A DNA stretch of 64,000 bases from Sympetrum striolatum (GCA_947579665.1 OX388349.1:41611854-41675853); one strand, 5' to 3'; counted from the stretch's first letter, positions 11,011 to 23,495 are shown. The notes: generated by a model not told the origin, from the sequence alone. A program made the numbers and translations.

Positions 11011-14000
11011 CGAACTATTCGAAAACTAATTCCCCGAGCGATAAATTCTTTAAATGACAAATTCTTCGAAAAAAATATCATAATGCTAAAGAAAATTCCG
11101 TCAATGAAGTTCATAGCTTTACTAGATAGATCTTATCTCCTAATCATTTCCTTTTAAATAAAATTATGGATTAACAATAACAAATTATGAAAAGATGAAT
11201 GACTTTAAAAACACTAGAGTGATCATATAGAGAATTTTTGATTCGAAGAATTGATCGTTTAAATAATTCATTTTCTAAGAATATGCTCTTGAACAATTTG
11301 CTTTCGACGAGTCTGTATTCGAAGACTGCTTTCGAAAAATTTGTGATTGTAAACTTTGCTCCCGAAGATGCTGATCAGCATTATTCGTTATTATACGAGA
11401 TGTTACGAGAACATTGCAGAAAAGCCTGATATTCAGCTTTTTTAACTCGTTGTACTCTGAATACCCTAACGCTGCTTCCCTCTGTAAGATGTATGCCTTA
11501 CTTTCCAATAACTTCCCGTAATTTTACCGCCCCGTAAATTTCATCCGTCGAAAGAGCCGATTCGAATAACCCGGTGAATCGAAAGAAAAATACAAGACGA
11601 CGAAATGATATTTATCGTTGTTCATAGGCGCGATTAAAGCGCCTGTCAGTGGCCGAAATCGGAGTGATGGATTGATGCGAACCGAAGATAACTCCCGTGT
11701 CCAAAAAAAGTCGCGGTAATTGTGTCAAATCCCACGCCGCTGTGCCTTAATAGCTCGCATAGGTTCGGGAACGGAAGGCCCGAGTTTTGCGCCGCAATAA
11801 TTCATTCCTTTTTCTCGCATTAGCATAAAACACGGGCCCAATTAAGGGAGGGAATGCGCAGTTTCCCTTGCTGCAGTGCAGAATGCATTTGGTCGAACAG
11901 CTCATTCGGCCTCAATGTACATTCGGGTTGATTTGCGATCGGTCTGGGAGCATTAATTATGGTGGAATCGGGGTTGGCCACGGTTGTAACTGCAAGATGA
12001 TGGTGATGACTCAGGAGATTGCACTGGTAGTTGGATCGTTTGCTTTAAGTTGCGTGAATGTAGGTTTGTAGTCCTCGTAGATGACTGACTTGAGAAGTCT
12101 CATTAGTACGGAAAAATTGCCTCCCTTTCTTGTTCAAAGTGTACGAAGTTGTTCTCGGTAATCAAGAAATATCTATCAGCAGTAGATATTTATATTATTA
12201 TTTGCAAGCAGACCTTCATGATGTATACATCCACATGTGGCTGAATTGCTGATTTATTTTCTATTTAATATAATTTCTTGTTATAATCCAATAGCTTGGC
12301 CTGAACCTTGTAGTACTTTGACATTATGTAGACCAATAGAATTGAAACTTTACACTTCACCACAGAATATTTTTATTGAACCTGAATTTTATATTAGTCC
12401 ATGAATTCTCAACGGGTCAAAACCTTGGTTATTAAATAAAAATGTTTTGTAGTAAAATGTAAAGGTTTGATTTACATGTTTCTACTTAGTTTGTTGATTA
12501 AAATATATGGAGTTTGCTATATTATTTACAAGATTTTTACAGACAAGAATAAATTTAATAACTTTATTCATTAAAGATTCGCGATTCCGCAACATCGTTT
12601 TTGAATGGTGATGGTTTAATAAATTACTTCGTGAATTAATTAATGCTTTCAGAAAACTAAATGCTGGCTCACAATCAGTGAACTATCTATAGAATAAAAT
12701 TGTATAAATCAGGAGAGTAATATACCCTTACTCTACCATCGTCATTAAATTTCATATTATATTTGATACATAAGGATTTACGTATAAGCGTTTATAAAAA
12801 TTTTAATGATAATAATAATGTTTTATTCCTTTTCTGTGATAAAAAATACATATTTTGGATCTTCAAGTAAAGAATATAGGTACCTGAAAGTGAGAATCAC
12901 TAGTTGTAGGGTTACCGATACTTCAGTTTATAAAACTAGAAAAAAACAGTATTTGTTAAATGTATGCATAATTGAACTATGACCATGTGTCATAACCGAG
13001 ATAAAATATCTATAAAAAATTATAAACTAAAAGAAAAACATTAAATTAAAGTATTTATTCCATGTTACGTAGCAAAAAATCAAAATCTTGATGTTGTAGC
13101 AGCCAATCTTTAATCTATATTAAACAAGTTATTTTTAAATATTGATTGAACGAACATTTATAAAAATGAATGCATCAAATCATAACTGAGACAAAAAAGA
13201 GATAAATCACAAATAGGTGCCTCAGCGTACTTCTTCAAATATCTTTTTTAAATAAAAATGCAAATTTTTAACATTTTTAAAATGCTTGTAAATCACTAAT
13301 TTTACTATTTTATAAATTCTTTGATCCTCAAACAGATACCTTTAGATTTTGTTATTGTCTCAAACAAGATTTGTTGAGAACAAAACTGTTGACATGAAAC
13401 CGAGTTCAATTATTTCCGAATACGTGTAACGGATCACTCGCGATATCCTGAGGATATGATTCCTGATTCTGGGCCACCGATGAAGTTGAACGAGGGTCAG
13501 TCCTCACGGGACGGCTCCTAGTTCTAGAGGACGAAAAACTAGATCCACGCAAGCGCGTAAACTCCAGATGTTAACTCCGGTCCTACAGGTTAGAAACGGA
13601 AATGCTAGTCTCCTTCACGTAAGTTGTTGCTGGCAGATGAGAATTCCCATCACGGCGCTCGATAAAAAGAAAGAAATTTTTGGTGATAAACTTACCATGG
13701 CCTGGGACTCTGACAGCTGTTTTCTGAATCGTGATAAATGTGACAAAAATCTTAGAAATAGAATAAATAATTTTAAATAAAGAAAATAAGTTTTCTTGCA
13801 TTTCAGTAGGTACATTTAAATATATAAATAATAAATATATATATTTTTATATTTAAAATATATAAATTGATAAAAAAAAATAAAAACATATGTATAAATC
13901 GTAAGTCAATGTGCAATGTTCTTGATAATGAAAGTGTTAATGTAGTCATTTTCGTGTGGTTTCGCAATAAACTTAAAGCTTACTCTAGTTTCAAATCGAA

Positions 14001-14128
14001 CCAATAAAGAAAAATCGCGCTGAAGGGCTCTGTTAGGGCGCTAACCTAGAATGTCTATTTTTTTAAGTTTCAGAATCTATCAAGCAATCTATTATAACGG
14101 TTTATCCTTATGTTGCCTAATACTAAAA
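11011..14128. other. Non-coding; GC-richer patch at 11520-12075, very AT-rich after 12170
   Basis: 11520-12075 is GC- and CpG-richer with homeobox-style TTAATTAA-like words nearby but no codable domain. 12170-13400 is AT-rich without repeats I can recognise. 13795-13885 is almost pure A/T, rich in ATATATAAAT words. Short frames at 11238-11429 and 13568-13780 show no motif. Confidence 0.45.
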
Positions 14129-14172
14129 GTGGGACCGGTTACACAAATTTAATTAACCTATTGAGCTACCAG
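14129..14172 (-). repeat. tRNA-like head of a possible SINE relic
   Basis: The minus strand reads TGGTAGCTCAATAGG, a close match to an RNA polymerase III A box (TAGCTCAGTTGG type). The following part, ending near ACCGGTCCCAC, could be a decayed T-arm and B box, but it does not fold into a full cloverleaf by eye. A relic SINE head is more likely than a tRNA gene. Downstream at 14262-14276 the plus strand has CAGCCCGAAGGCTGG, whose complement resembles the end of repeat R3. Confidence 0.25.
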
Positions 14173-14570
14173 TTGAATATAGACAAAAAGATAACCACTG
14201 CCACCGTCGACCGAGAAGTCATCGTTATAAAGCTTTTTCTAAAACTATTCGTCTGTGAAGTCATCAGCCCGAAGGCTGGTTCAATTTTCAACCATATCGG
14301 CAATCAGAAGGTCCGGAGGAAGAGAATGAGTCTCATAAGGAAGGATGTAGAGTGAAGAAATAAACAATTTAGGAGAATTTTTTTCCGCTCCGAGCAAGAA
14401 TACTGGGGTTGGAAAAAGTCCTCCTAAGAGCGGCCCAATACTCCAATGAGTATTAGCATATTCGGCCAATTTCGTGGAAGGACATCCTGTAGTTATAGGA
14501 AATAAGTTTAAGTTTTTATTATTTTCTATAAATTAAGTAATAAATTAGCATTTTAACCAATGAATTGTAG

Positions 14571-14730
14571 CATTCACTATAACTCTTAGGTCCCGGGATC
14601 GTATCCTGGCTAATCGGATTTTTCTAGCTAGGAAATGATCGTGTGTGTTTGTAAATAGAAATAATTATTGGAATGGATGTAAGTAGGATCTTTCTTCCTG
14701 TTCCCATTAGAGAAATTAATATTATTTCAT
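14571..14730 (+). mobile_element. SINE-like repeat S1, copy a
   Basis: Starts in a decayed tRNA-like head (ACTATAACTCTTAGGTCCCG, with GGATCGTATCC in the B-box position), then the family-specific stretch CTAATCGGATTTTTCTAGC and AGGAAATG. It ends in GATCTTTCTTCCTGTTCCCA and an AT-rich tail. The copy at 48594-48748 matches over nearly the whole length; 32153-32340 matches the head and the first part of the body. The head lacks an intact A box, so this is a 5'-decayed copy. Confidence 0.6.
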
Positions 14731-15239
14731 TGTGAAAGATGATTAAAAGTTACAAAAAATAAATTAATAGCATGGTTAAATTCAAGGCAATTAGAGTAAT
14801 ACACGACACATAACCATAAATTACCGCATATGGCACACATAGTTGATTCGTAATCTAAAACAAATTTCGAACCTTATTATGACAATATATAACAAATTCG
14901 AGCCCAAGAAGACTCTGTAAGACCTGAAATTTTTGTTAACCAATTGAATTTTCCTGTAAAAACAAAATATGTACTTTAAATCGGTCTCTCTATTATCTGC
15001 CCAAGGTTTTGTTTTCTGAGCCAAACACTGGCAATACTTCTTGCTGACAATGTATGCTAATACAAATTGTTTTTATTTTATATAATTTATTGATGTACCT
15101 ATACAGTTAAAATTGTAAATTTTACACAGGCAGGTTTTTTCTAATGCTCAGTGAACCATTTCTTTTCACTTAAAGGAGAAATAGAAGATTTTTTGAATCA
15201 CTCGATAATGAGTGCTCGAAATGAATTGCCATGATTCGC
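14731..15239. other. Non-coding, no recognised feature
   Basis: AT-rich; the 67-codon minus frame at 14821-15024 has no motif. Confidence 0.5.
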
Positions 15240-15365
15240 TATTAATATTACCTTAGTATTTTCCGTGTTATCACAACCATGAATGAGACTAAGCTAGAAA
15301 TTGCATATGTATAATTCTTTATCCTGTACCTTGAGAAAATGGAACATTCCATTCCTCAGTATTTG
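15240..15365 (-). repeat. Dispersed repeat R3, fragment d
   Basis: On the minus strand this matches the first third of repeat R3 (39120-39240): complements of TTATCCTGTAC, ATTCCATTC.TCAG and ATCACAACCATGA line up with the 39-kb copy in the same order. It is the shortest and most diverged of the four copies. Confidence 0.45.
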
Positions 15366-16605
15366 ACCCAGAGAAATTCGAAAATCACGCACAAAATGTA
15401 AATTTTTAACAACACTTTTTCTAATAGAATCAGATACTTCCGTACCAACCTACCGAGTCGTTTATGAATTAATATACGTTACATTTCCTCATGAACTAAA
15501 TCGCGACGTCTCATTGGTCGTTCATTCTAACTTCCTCCAGCGTCTCAATTTCAAAGTAAAAATGTCATTAAATATATTATTGTGGTTGAGTGCATCTTCC
15601 GGAAATGATGCCTCAGTATCTTTTGAATGAATCTGTAAGATGTAACAGAGGAATTTCCATAATGTCATAGTCGATTTATGAGTGGGAAGCGAAGATACGC
15701 GATTTTGCCGAGCATATAAGAGAATCTGCATTGAATGAAATTCGATTGAGAGCAGTAACTAGACATAGAGCCGTGGACAAGCCAGCAAATAAAATTCATA
15801 TAACAATAAGTATTAGTTAGTTAGTAAATGAATTATGTAGGACCAAAAGAGACATCGTATTTCTTCCACAAATATGTTTCTTTAACTAGCTTGAGTACTC
15901 GTTTATTTTCAACGGGCGAATATAAAATGATGAACTATTATTACAGTGTTGATGGGAGCGGATCGGATGTCTCATAAATATAGGTAGGTAGCAAATAACA
16001 GGCTATTCTTCTTTCCAACGCAACAAGCAAAGAAAATTAAAATATGATCAAATCTACAAATTCTCTTCAACGCAATATTCAATTCCAAATCTGCTCAAAT
16101 AAAAGCTTCTTCAATTAAGAGAACACTCAATTTTTTGTAAGTGTAACAATATATAATAACTCATTCATTTCAGACTACGCTAATGGACAATTTCTGAGGA
16201 GTTTTCAAAAAGGCAAAACGGAGATAGAATAAGAGTACTAAATAAAAATAGCAGAAAGATATTAAATGTTCTTCTAAAAACCACGGATTATTCTTCATTG
16301 CGGAATGCATAATGTGGAGCTGACTGGCATCCCAATGCTGAAATACAAAACATACGGTTAAAACGCATTGATGCCGTACATCTAAACCAACTCAGCATGG
16401 ATTGCTGCTGAATTAATCTCCTTCAATACAGGAAACGAATTACTTCGAGATACTCCACTTTATTTATGGGCTTCCTCACTATATTTAGGGTTCTCTAGTG
16501 GCGTGCTGAAGTGCTGTGTCACGTACATGACAATGAGTATCAATGTAGGTCGGTCAACGAACTATCAAATATTGTGAACTTCTTCTGTGATTCCTCTATT
16601 TATTG
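15366..16605. other. Non-coding, no recognised feature
   Basis: AT-rich sequence without repeat partners that I can see. No reading frame with a motif. Confidence 0.5.
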
Positions 16606-16695
16606 TTTTTTATTGTACAAAACCGCCGCAGTCTGTCGCAAGGACTGGTGGCGACGTTAACTTATATAACAATAAATAAATAAAAAATTAAGTTT
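16606..16695 (+). mobile_element. Probable non-LTR retrotransposon 3' tail
   Basis: A GC-containing segment (CGCAGTCTGTCGCAAGGACT, then GGTGGCGACGTTAAC) runs into TATATAACAATAAATAAATA. This matches the pattern of a non-LTR 3' untranslated region ending in a short tandem A-rich tail, and resembles the minus-strand tails at 2980-3060 and 23387-23450. The upstream sequence has no RT motif, so the copy would be extremely 5'-truncated. Confidence 0.35.
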
Positions 16696-17535
16696 AAATT
16701 ATCACTACGCAGACATACAGAAAACCCAACTAAATACAGAATAAGCATGTATAAATAAAAATAATATAAAATAAATAAATACAAAAAGATAAATATGCAA
16801 TACATACATGAATTAAAATTAACTTTAACACCGTAAGGGGAAAAGCTTACACGAACTTTGCCTCTAAGCCTGCACCATAATCCTTCAGTTTTTTTTGTTT
16901 ATTGTATTGCTCTTTTACACCGTGTTATGTATTTTTATTTAATCTAATTAGTTTTTAGAGTAAATCGGTTAACCGAAAGTTGAGCTTGACTTTTCGAAGC
17001 TCATTTCCGTTTTTCCACAATATCTCCATTCATCTGATATTTAGGTATATACTATTATTTATAAAAGTTTTATAAATTGTAATTTACTATAACCTTAGTA
17101 TGAAAAATATTTTTTATAACTGATTGTTTAGGAGTTTATCATGAAATACTGATAAACCGGAAGATGCTGATTATGTACTTAGAAGGCGCTCTGGGCGAAA
17201 GGCCAATTTCATCGTTTTTCATCAAACATGTCCCGAAAAACATTATTTATAATGTTTTTGACGTAAAAGATAATATGATATAAATGAATCTCTTATCTTC
17301 CAAGTTTAGATTGAATATAGAGATCGAAAATACTGTCGTAGATAAGTATTTAGATATTATATCTATATATAATAGATATGGAGAAAGTCATGTGCTGGCC
17401 ACATCAGATTTTTTCGAAGTGGCCATTGAAACTTTATGACTCATACTCGTAAACGCTTAACACAATCGAACAACGAGTAATCTACGCCTGAAGATGCTCA
17501 GTAAATGAGTAAATCACTTGATGATGAAGATTACT
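16696..17535. other. Non-coding, AT-rich, no recognised feature
   Basis: Contains a small self-complementary TA-rich segment near 17354-17380. No genes. Confidence 0.5.
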
Positions 17536-18720
17536 CTACGAAACCTGGACGTGTATCATATTGTGGAAAAGTACAACACCTCTTCGTTCTACAAGACTGC
17601 AAACGGCCCGCGTTCTAGCGCTGCTATAAAACTCACAGCGGCGGCTCATTGAAAAACGCGTTTGAAATCGGCACTTTTCAACGCCTTTGAGGTGGTCTTT
17701 TGCCGCAAAAAACCGAGTGCATCCCGGCAACTCCCCCGTGATAGTTTAATTATCGGCCCGTTGGAGGGAGGCGCGACTGCTTTTGAAGGATTCCCCCGTG
17801 GCCGGGGTGGTGCATTAGAAAAGCTCTGCGAGGCTAATTACCCAGCGTTGCAAGTTATTTACGACTCCGTAATTGGTACGTGCGCCCTTAAAGTGCAAGG
17901 CAGTTCACGAAGCGCGCAAAGTAGACACCGAAACTGTTACCGAGGGTGCATTAAAGCTGCTATAGTGGGTTTTTTGCGCCCAAAATGCATCGAAATACAA
18001 GGAGGAAATTGAAACAAAACGGATTTTTCCTCCTCCGGGATATCACTGGCGATTATTAAATTGGGAGGATTTAATGGGAGGAGTCTTTTATGCTCCGCTT
18101 ATGGGAATCCCGCAAAAACGAGGAATTTTCTTAATATCCCGCCTTTACGATACCCGTTAATCAAAATTTGCCGGGAAAAAAGTACCAACGCAGGTTTTTG
18201 TAAAAGTTAAATTATAATGTCGAAGCCGCGGCAATTAGGAGTGTTTTCATAAATAACCAACCAAATCGCTGCGCTTTTTAATCTGGAAAATGTTTCCGAA
18301 GGTCGTAGATTATTTATGCATCGCCACGGAGTAGATTCATGAGAATGAATCGTATTACTGCGGAGTGGATGCAGTCATGCGAGCGGGGAGTCTGGTTTCG
18401 ATGATGAAGATGGTACACATACGCCAATCGGATCGTAAATAACGCCCGCATCGCTTTAAATCCATTGAGTTAACGAGAGCAGATCCATTAAAGCATCTTA
18501 TCAATGCTTTAGGATCTCTCCGTACAAGGGGGCCTTGACTTGTAAGTGAAATCTGCTTGGGAGCCCGACGCAGCTGGGAAATATTTTGGGATCCTTCCGA
18601 GTATCACGGTCGAATTTGGGTCGAGAGAAATGTGCATCCGTGACTAATAGTGCATACGCATGGAAACTGCTGCGTATTTGGGTGTGCCTCGTTAAGGTTT
18701 AATGCCAAATCGTTCTCGAA
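17536..18720. other. GC/CpG-richer unique patch
   Basis: The longest GC-richer patch in the window. It contains a 116-codon plus frame ending at 18012 that opens at TTG, not ATG, and shows no domain; GC-rich composition alone lowers stop frequency. The half 18180-18420 mixes CpG words with AT-rich homeodomain-like cores (CAATTAG, ATTTATGCA), the kind of mixture seen in enhancers. That reading is inference. Confidence 0.4.
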
Positions 18721-18973
18721 TTTTTCAAGTACATCAATTTCGCGATTCCATACATGGGCTAGTTCCTGCGATCAGCATTTGTGACGGCAGTAAAGTATAT
18801 TCCACGGCGTTATTCTTTCAAAGTAGGATTGATGGTGGATTCGTGAGTGAGAAATTTTCCTATAGAATGTTCTTTTCATAAATTCATCATCCCCTTCTCG
18901 TTAAATACTTAGGGTTTGTAAGAAAAAATGTGACAAATGTCTTTACAAAGCTAAATCGTGTGCTCTTATATCT

Positions 18974-19011
18974 CATGAAATGGATATCTTTTGTAAGATA
19001 TCCATTTCATG
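18974..19011. repeat. Perfect 17-bp inverted repeat
   Basis: CATGAAATGGATATCTT (18974-18990) is repeated exactly as its complement at 18995-19011, with a 4-base loop TTGT. The stem is too short for a typical animal pre-miRNA. No flanking target duplication was found. Confidence 0.8.
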
Positions 19012-19142
19012 CTTTTGACTTTTGTGAGATGGTGGCAAAGAGAAGACAATATCTTTCCTGCGAAAGGTTAATATGATTACCTGAATAAGCCATATATCTT
19101 TGGTTTTTCGAGAATCCTTTGACTATGCTTAATAATAATTTA

Positions 19143-19552
19143 GCCTCTTCATGTTACCATTAAATAGCCCTATTTCAGATTTATGCCGTTTGTATGGGAG
19201 GTTCTTGAAATTACGAGTGAAATAATTACGACAGATAACAAGGCAGCATACTTGGAATCACTAATAAGATAGAAATGGGAATTTCGATTCATCTTCTTAA
19301 AAGTTATAGTCCACAGAGAAAAGCTTTGGAATCTTTTGTGAAACTCCTATGGAAAAAACTGTTCAAATATTACTATTATTTCTCTCTTTACCTGTCGCTC
19401 TTCTTAGAAAGGATTAAGGAGTCTTTCGTTTTCCATAACATCTTTTCCTTAATATTTGTCGACTAAGAAAGAGTTCATCGGTTTCATAACGTTATTTATC
19501 TTCAAAAAAGGAGCTAAAAAAATTAGCTATTCCATATGCATGGACTAATTTC
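19143..19552 (+). repeat. Dispersed repeat R2, copy b
   Basis: Matches 8001-8441 in the same orientation, 11 kb away; see that entry for the shared blocks. The 63-codon frame at 19275-19466 lies inside it but is not conserved in the other copy, so it is not coding. Confidence 0.65.
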
Positions 19553-21197
19553 TATACAACGATTGCTTACCCTGGATATTTCTATATTTACGTTATACTT
19601 AGAAGTAAATAATCATGTTATAGCTATCAGTTTCTATTCGTGTTGTAAGGATAAAAAATTGTTTTTTTCAAACGGCAATGTGACAAAAAGACAAGTTTTG
19701 ATTGTAATCTGCTTTTATCAAACAGCACCGTTTTGTAGTCTAGTGGGATGGATTTATATAAATTTCAGCATCTTATCTCTTTTCTATCGGTCTCCCATAA
19801 TTCTTTTTTTGCCAAAGGCAACAAAAGATCGTTGAAAACAAAATTCGGAATGAAATGTGGCGAACAATCGGGCTAAAGATAGCCAGATTCACCCCATTGT
19901 GGGATATTTTTAAATCACGCCATTTTTCTCCGTTAAAAAGCATTGTACTCGCAGCCCGTATGTTACTGAGTTCTAGAATGATCCTAATTGATTGCAGAAC
20001 TCCTTTTTGTGAAATCCTGGATTCTGGCCAAGTCTACGAGAAATTTATTGCTGCCGAATAAAAAACATGGCAGGGAGCCTGGTGCGATCGAATACGCTAA
20101 AATATTTAAATTATTATTATAGCTTTTAGATTCAAATTTTTCGTGATGTTTCATGACTATAGGTTCATGTGAATTTTACTGCGTAATGTGGATTTGAAAT
20201 ATTTATTCACATTCCTCTGATATCCATGTGGGTAGCGCTATTCTATTTGGTTAGATCGGGTACAATTTCCTTTGAATTCATGACATGGGCTGAGCAAAAT
20301 CTAGGCAACTCCTTAAAGGTTCATTCCGGCAGTTTTCCATCCAAATAGTACGAAATTACGGGATGTTCCGGGAGATTAAGTTTAATTATTATTACAGCTA
20401 CCGTCAAATGTCTGTTACTTGTTGATGAACAGTAAAATTATGCAATATGATCGCAATTGAATTAGCTTTACTTGGAATCATGGTAATTAGACGGCACAAA
20501 AATTTCTGAAACTTTCTAAATTTCTTTCTATGAAGATGGGATACAACTCACAACCAGGACTGTCGACGCATAAGTTTATAGGAAAACAAGAGTACATGAC
20601 ATCCATAAAGTATATTATTTTAATAATGGAAACAAATTAAGGCTAAAATACAAGCTGTCCTTCACTTCAGGAAATTTCAAATATTATTTATTCATTTAGT
20701 TTTCTCATGAAGCATAATTGCCAGTTAAATTTAAAATGAAACAGATGAGAAAATAATTTAGTATCTCAATTACTCAATATAAAACAAGGTAGAATGTAAT
20801 AAATAGTATTGGTTTATTTCCTTAAGAACGATAAGCACGATGTTATATTTTTACAAACACAACACTCCTTAAGACTAGCTACGGGTGAGCGGTGTCATTA
20901 CTATGTTTTGATTACTGTTTTGAAGAGATTAGGTTGAATCTTGTTGAGTAAAAGCGTGATAAACCCCCTCTTATGGGAAATGGGAGATTTTAAACAATAT
21001 CGTCCGTTTCCGGGAGTCTTCCGGCGAAAACTGAAGAGTTATCAAACCTAGCAAAGTCGGATAATTAACATGCATTAGGTAGCGGATTTTTTAAGATCTA
21101 GAAAAGAAAAGGTGACGTTGTGCTTTATATACTAATCACTTCACTTCGTTATACCCGCAGTTGATGGTTCTCGTCAAGGTCTAGGATCTCTATTACG
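19553..21197. other. Non-coding, no recognised feature
   Basis: AT-rich. The frames at 19536-19835 (99 codons) and 19855-20061 are hydrophobic, lysine- or phenylalanine-rich and lack any family motif. Confidence 0.45.
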
Positions 21198-21990
21198 TCT
21201 TCATCATCACCATCATGGGTTTGCCATCCCAAAATTAGTTTCTTGTTGTTCTCTAGCTCGGCCTGTCCCTAGCAAATCGCTTCATTCGCTCATAATTCCC
21301 AACATTAACAGTAGCCATTATCTTTCTCTCATAATCTATCCTAGGTCTACGCTATAACTCCCCACCTCTCCTGTCACTCCCAATGCTATGTTTGCCCGGC
21401 TATCGTACGGTAAAGTATGCCCAATTAAGTTTCCCTTTCTTTTAGCTGATGTTTTCCAAAGGCTTTTTCTTTCATTTTCTTTTCGTAAAATTCGTTAGTT
21501 ATCATGTTTGTCCCTTTTATTTTCATTAGTACTCTAGAGCTAAACGTTTTAATCTCTCCCAATATTATTTCTGTTGTTGATTCCTAGTGTCACTGTCGTA
21601 GAAAGCATTATATTGTTTCTAATCGTCTCTCAATATTTAAGTTCGTGATATATTTTTTTTCAGCGATTTTTTCTTATAGACTGCCGTCTTTGCTTGAACT
21701 GTTCCAGTTATTATTTTTCTCTGACGCTCCTCTATCATTTACGGTCATCTTGCAACCTAAAAACCACAATTCTGCAACCTCTTGTTTCAATATAATTTTC
21801 CCATTCCTTGCTTCATTAGAATATTATTCATTCTATTTCGACAGCAGGCCTTTTTTGTATTTCTATCTATTTTGGGATTAAGCTATATCATGCTTTCCTA
21901 TAGAAGACAGTGTTCTTGTTAATTCATTTATATTTTCAGAAAGTATTGCTATATCTTCTGCAATACGAAATTGTTGCTAATCTTTTCTTT
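21198..21990 (-). pseudogene. RTE-like non-LTR retrotransposon fragment (RT core to 3' end)
   Basis: Read on the minus strand from 21990 downwards the sequence encodes, with frameshifts and stops, a reverse transcriptase. It opens with QQFRIAEDIAILSEN, corresponding to the catalytic F-A-D-D box (one Asp replaced by Glu). Then come WFLGCKMTVNDRG (the Y-L-G-S block), TVQAKTAVYKKKSL, a relic of the Y-G-x-E-T-W block (FYDSDTRN), then KGNLIGHTLPYDS, equivalent to the K-W-I-G-H-x-L-R-H motif near the C-terminus. The 3' end is a GATGGTGATGATGAAG-type run near 21200-21216, as expected for RTE-type tails. The plus frame at 21645-21881 is its antisense shadow. Decayed and 5'-truncated. Confidence 0.8.
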
Positions 21991-22779
21991 TTTTATACAT
22001 CCACCTACCTTTCCCAAGATTCATCAATTGCCTTCTATTGAACGATTGATATACCTATTGATTTATTCGTTATAATCCTTGAAATTACATAATTTTTCAT
22101 CATCCATAAGGCAGAAATATCAAACCATGTGAAAAATTCTATGGAAATCCTACAAACACCCGCCCCTATTGTAATAAAGCCTCGATTCAACAGATATTGT
22201 GCCTCCCACGGAGTAAATTTGAATGATTTGCATGTCAACTAATCAGATATTTATGAATGAAAATGATGTTCCTACCTACCCACCTTTTCTAAGACATTCT
22301 GCGTAAAATACTAAGCCGCCCACGCTGAGAAATTGACAAATATAGTTTTCTCCGTAACGCCCACTGATGTTATTCATTCCCATTTTTACGTTGACATCCA
22401 ATGACATTTGCTTTTTAATCTGAATACATCAACCGATAAATGACGCTGAGTTAATTAATTTCTCGTCAACCAGGCTCGCGCAGATTTTAAATTGCTTGTA
22501 AATACAATCATGTTAAGCGATACCCTTTTCACAACTCAATGAAAACGCCTAAGAATTTTTTCTGTCAAATTCATTAATGCAAATATAAAATCCCACGCAG
22601 TTACGCAACAAAAAGTAGCAACTATTCCAAACACAAATAGAGAGGCTAACCGCTAGTTTGAATCGAGAATAAACGATGAAAGTTCCCAAATAGGAAGGAA
22701 AACAACCGCTTCCGAAATTGTATCTCGCCTGTCAAAACATGGCTCTCTTTCTGTTTATCTTGCTGTTTCTATTTTCTGA
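21991..22779. other. Non-coding, no recognised feature
   Basis: Upstream of the RTE fragment (relative to its direction) the minus frame at 22035-22238 shows no RT or endonuclease motif. Nothing else recognised. Confidence 0.4.
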
Positions 22780-23150
22780 AATATAAGATCTGAAGAAGCA
22801 TCGGGTGGAATGTTCTCAGAGACAAAACAGAAGCAGGGAGTCGAGCCGAAAATTTCCCGAGAAAATATTTATAGCGCCCTTTTCGAGTGTTGACCGCTAC
22901 GGGGCTTACTTTGAGATGTCGAAGGCGGGTGCTGCGCCAAATCTGAGTGCAATCTCCGATCGATCGTTTCTCCGTTATACAAGGACGCCGATACACGGGA
23001 CACGTTCCTCATTCTCCGGCAAAGACCCACAAAAAAATCCATGGAACGAGTTCCTTGACATTCTTCGGCTCAGCTCCTTGTTAATTCCCCATCGTACCAC
23101 TTCTATCACTTCCTTGCTTTGATTCCGTTCCGTCGAACACACCTACACAC
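22780..23150. other. GC/CpG-richer unique patch
   Basis: Overlapping frames on both strands (75-105 codons) without motifs. Composition and lack of repeat partners match the other GC-richer patches. Confidence 0.4.
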
Positions 23151-23386
23151 CCACGTGCTCTAAACGTTGGAATTAGGTGATTATAAGTATCTTTAGTAGA
23201 GCAACATTGAGACTTATTCACGATCTCACAAAGATAAGCCAATATATGATTAGTCTCACTGGCAGTAACATAGCCACCAAAGTTGTTTTCGTAACTCAGG
23301 TCTTTTAAGTGTTGATTAGTTATTATTTATTCATAGCTTTTTATATATTTATTGTAATTTTACATTTTCTATTACTTCAAAGAAGA

Positions 23387-23450
23387 TTTGAATATCTATT
23401 TATTTATTTATATCTCCAAAATTGTAAGTAATGTACCTGTTATGGAGAGC
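23387..23450 (-). mobile_element. Probable non-LTR retrotransposon 3' tail
   Basis: On the minus strand CCATAACAGGTACATTACTT and CAATTTTGGAGATATAAA lead into TAAATAAATAAATAG, the same unique-sequence-plus-(AAAT)n layout seen at 16606-16695. No coding part is visible. Confidence 0.35.
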
Positions 23451-23495
23451 TGCTGGGGTAGGGGAAGATGGGGCGATATGTACTTCACCTACCCC
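23451..23495. repeat. 15-bp inverted repeat
   Basis: CTGGGGTAGGGGAAG at 23451-23465 is complementary to 23481-23495 with one mismatch, separated by 15 bases. It lies directly next to the (AAAT)n tail. Confidence 0.6.

Noticed and set aside
17662..18012. 116-codon plus-strand open frame
   Set aside because: Opens at TTG rather than ATG, lies in a GC-richer patch where stops are rarer, and shows no domain or conserved motif.
21645..21881. 78-codon plus-strand open frame
   Set aside because: Antisense to the RTE-like reverse transcriptase relic.
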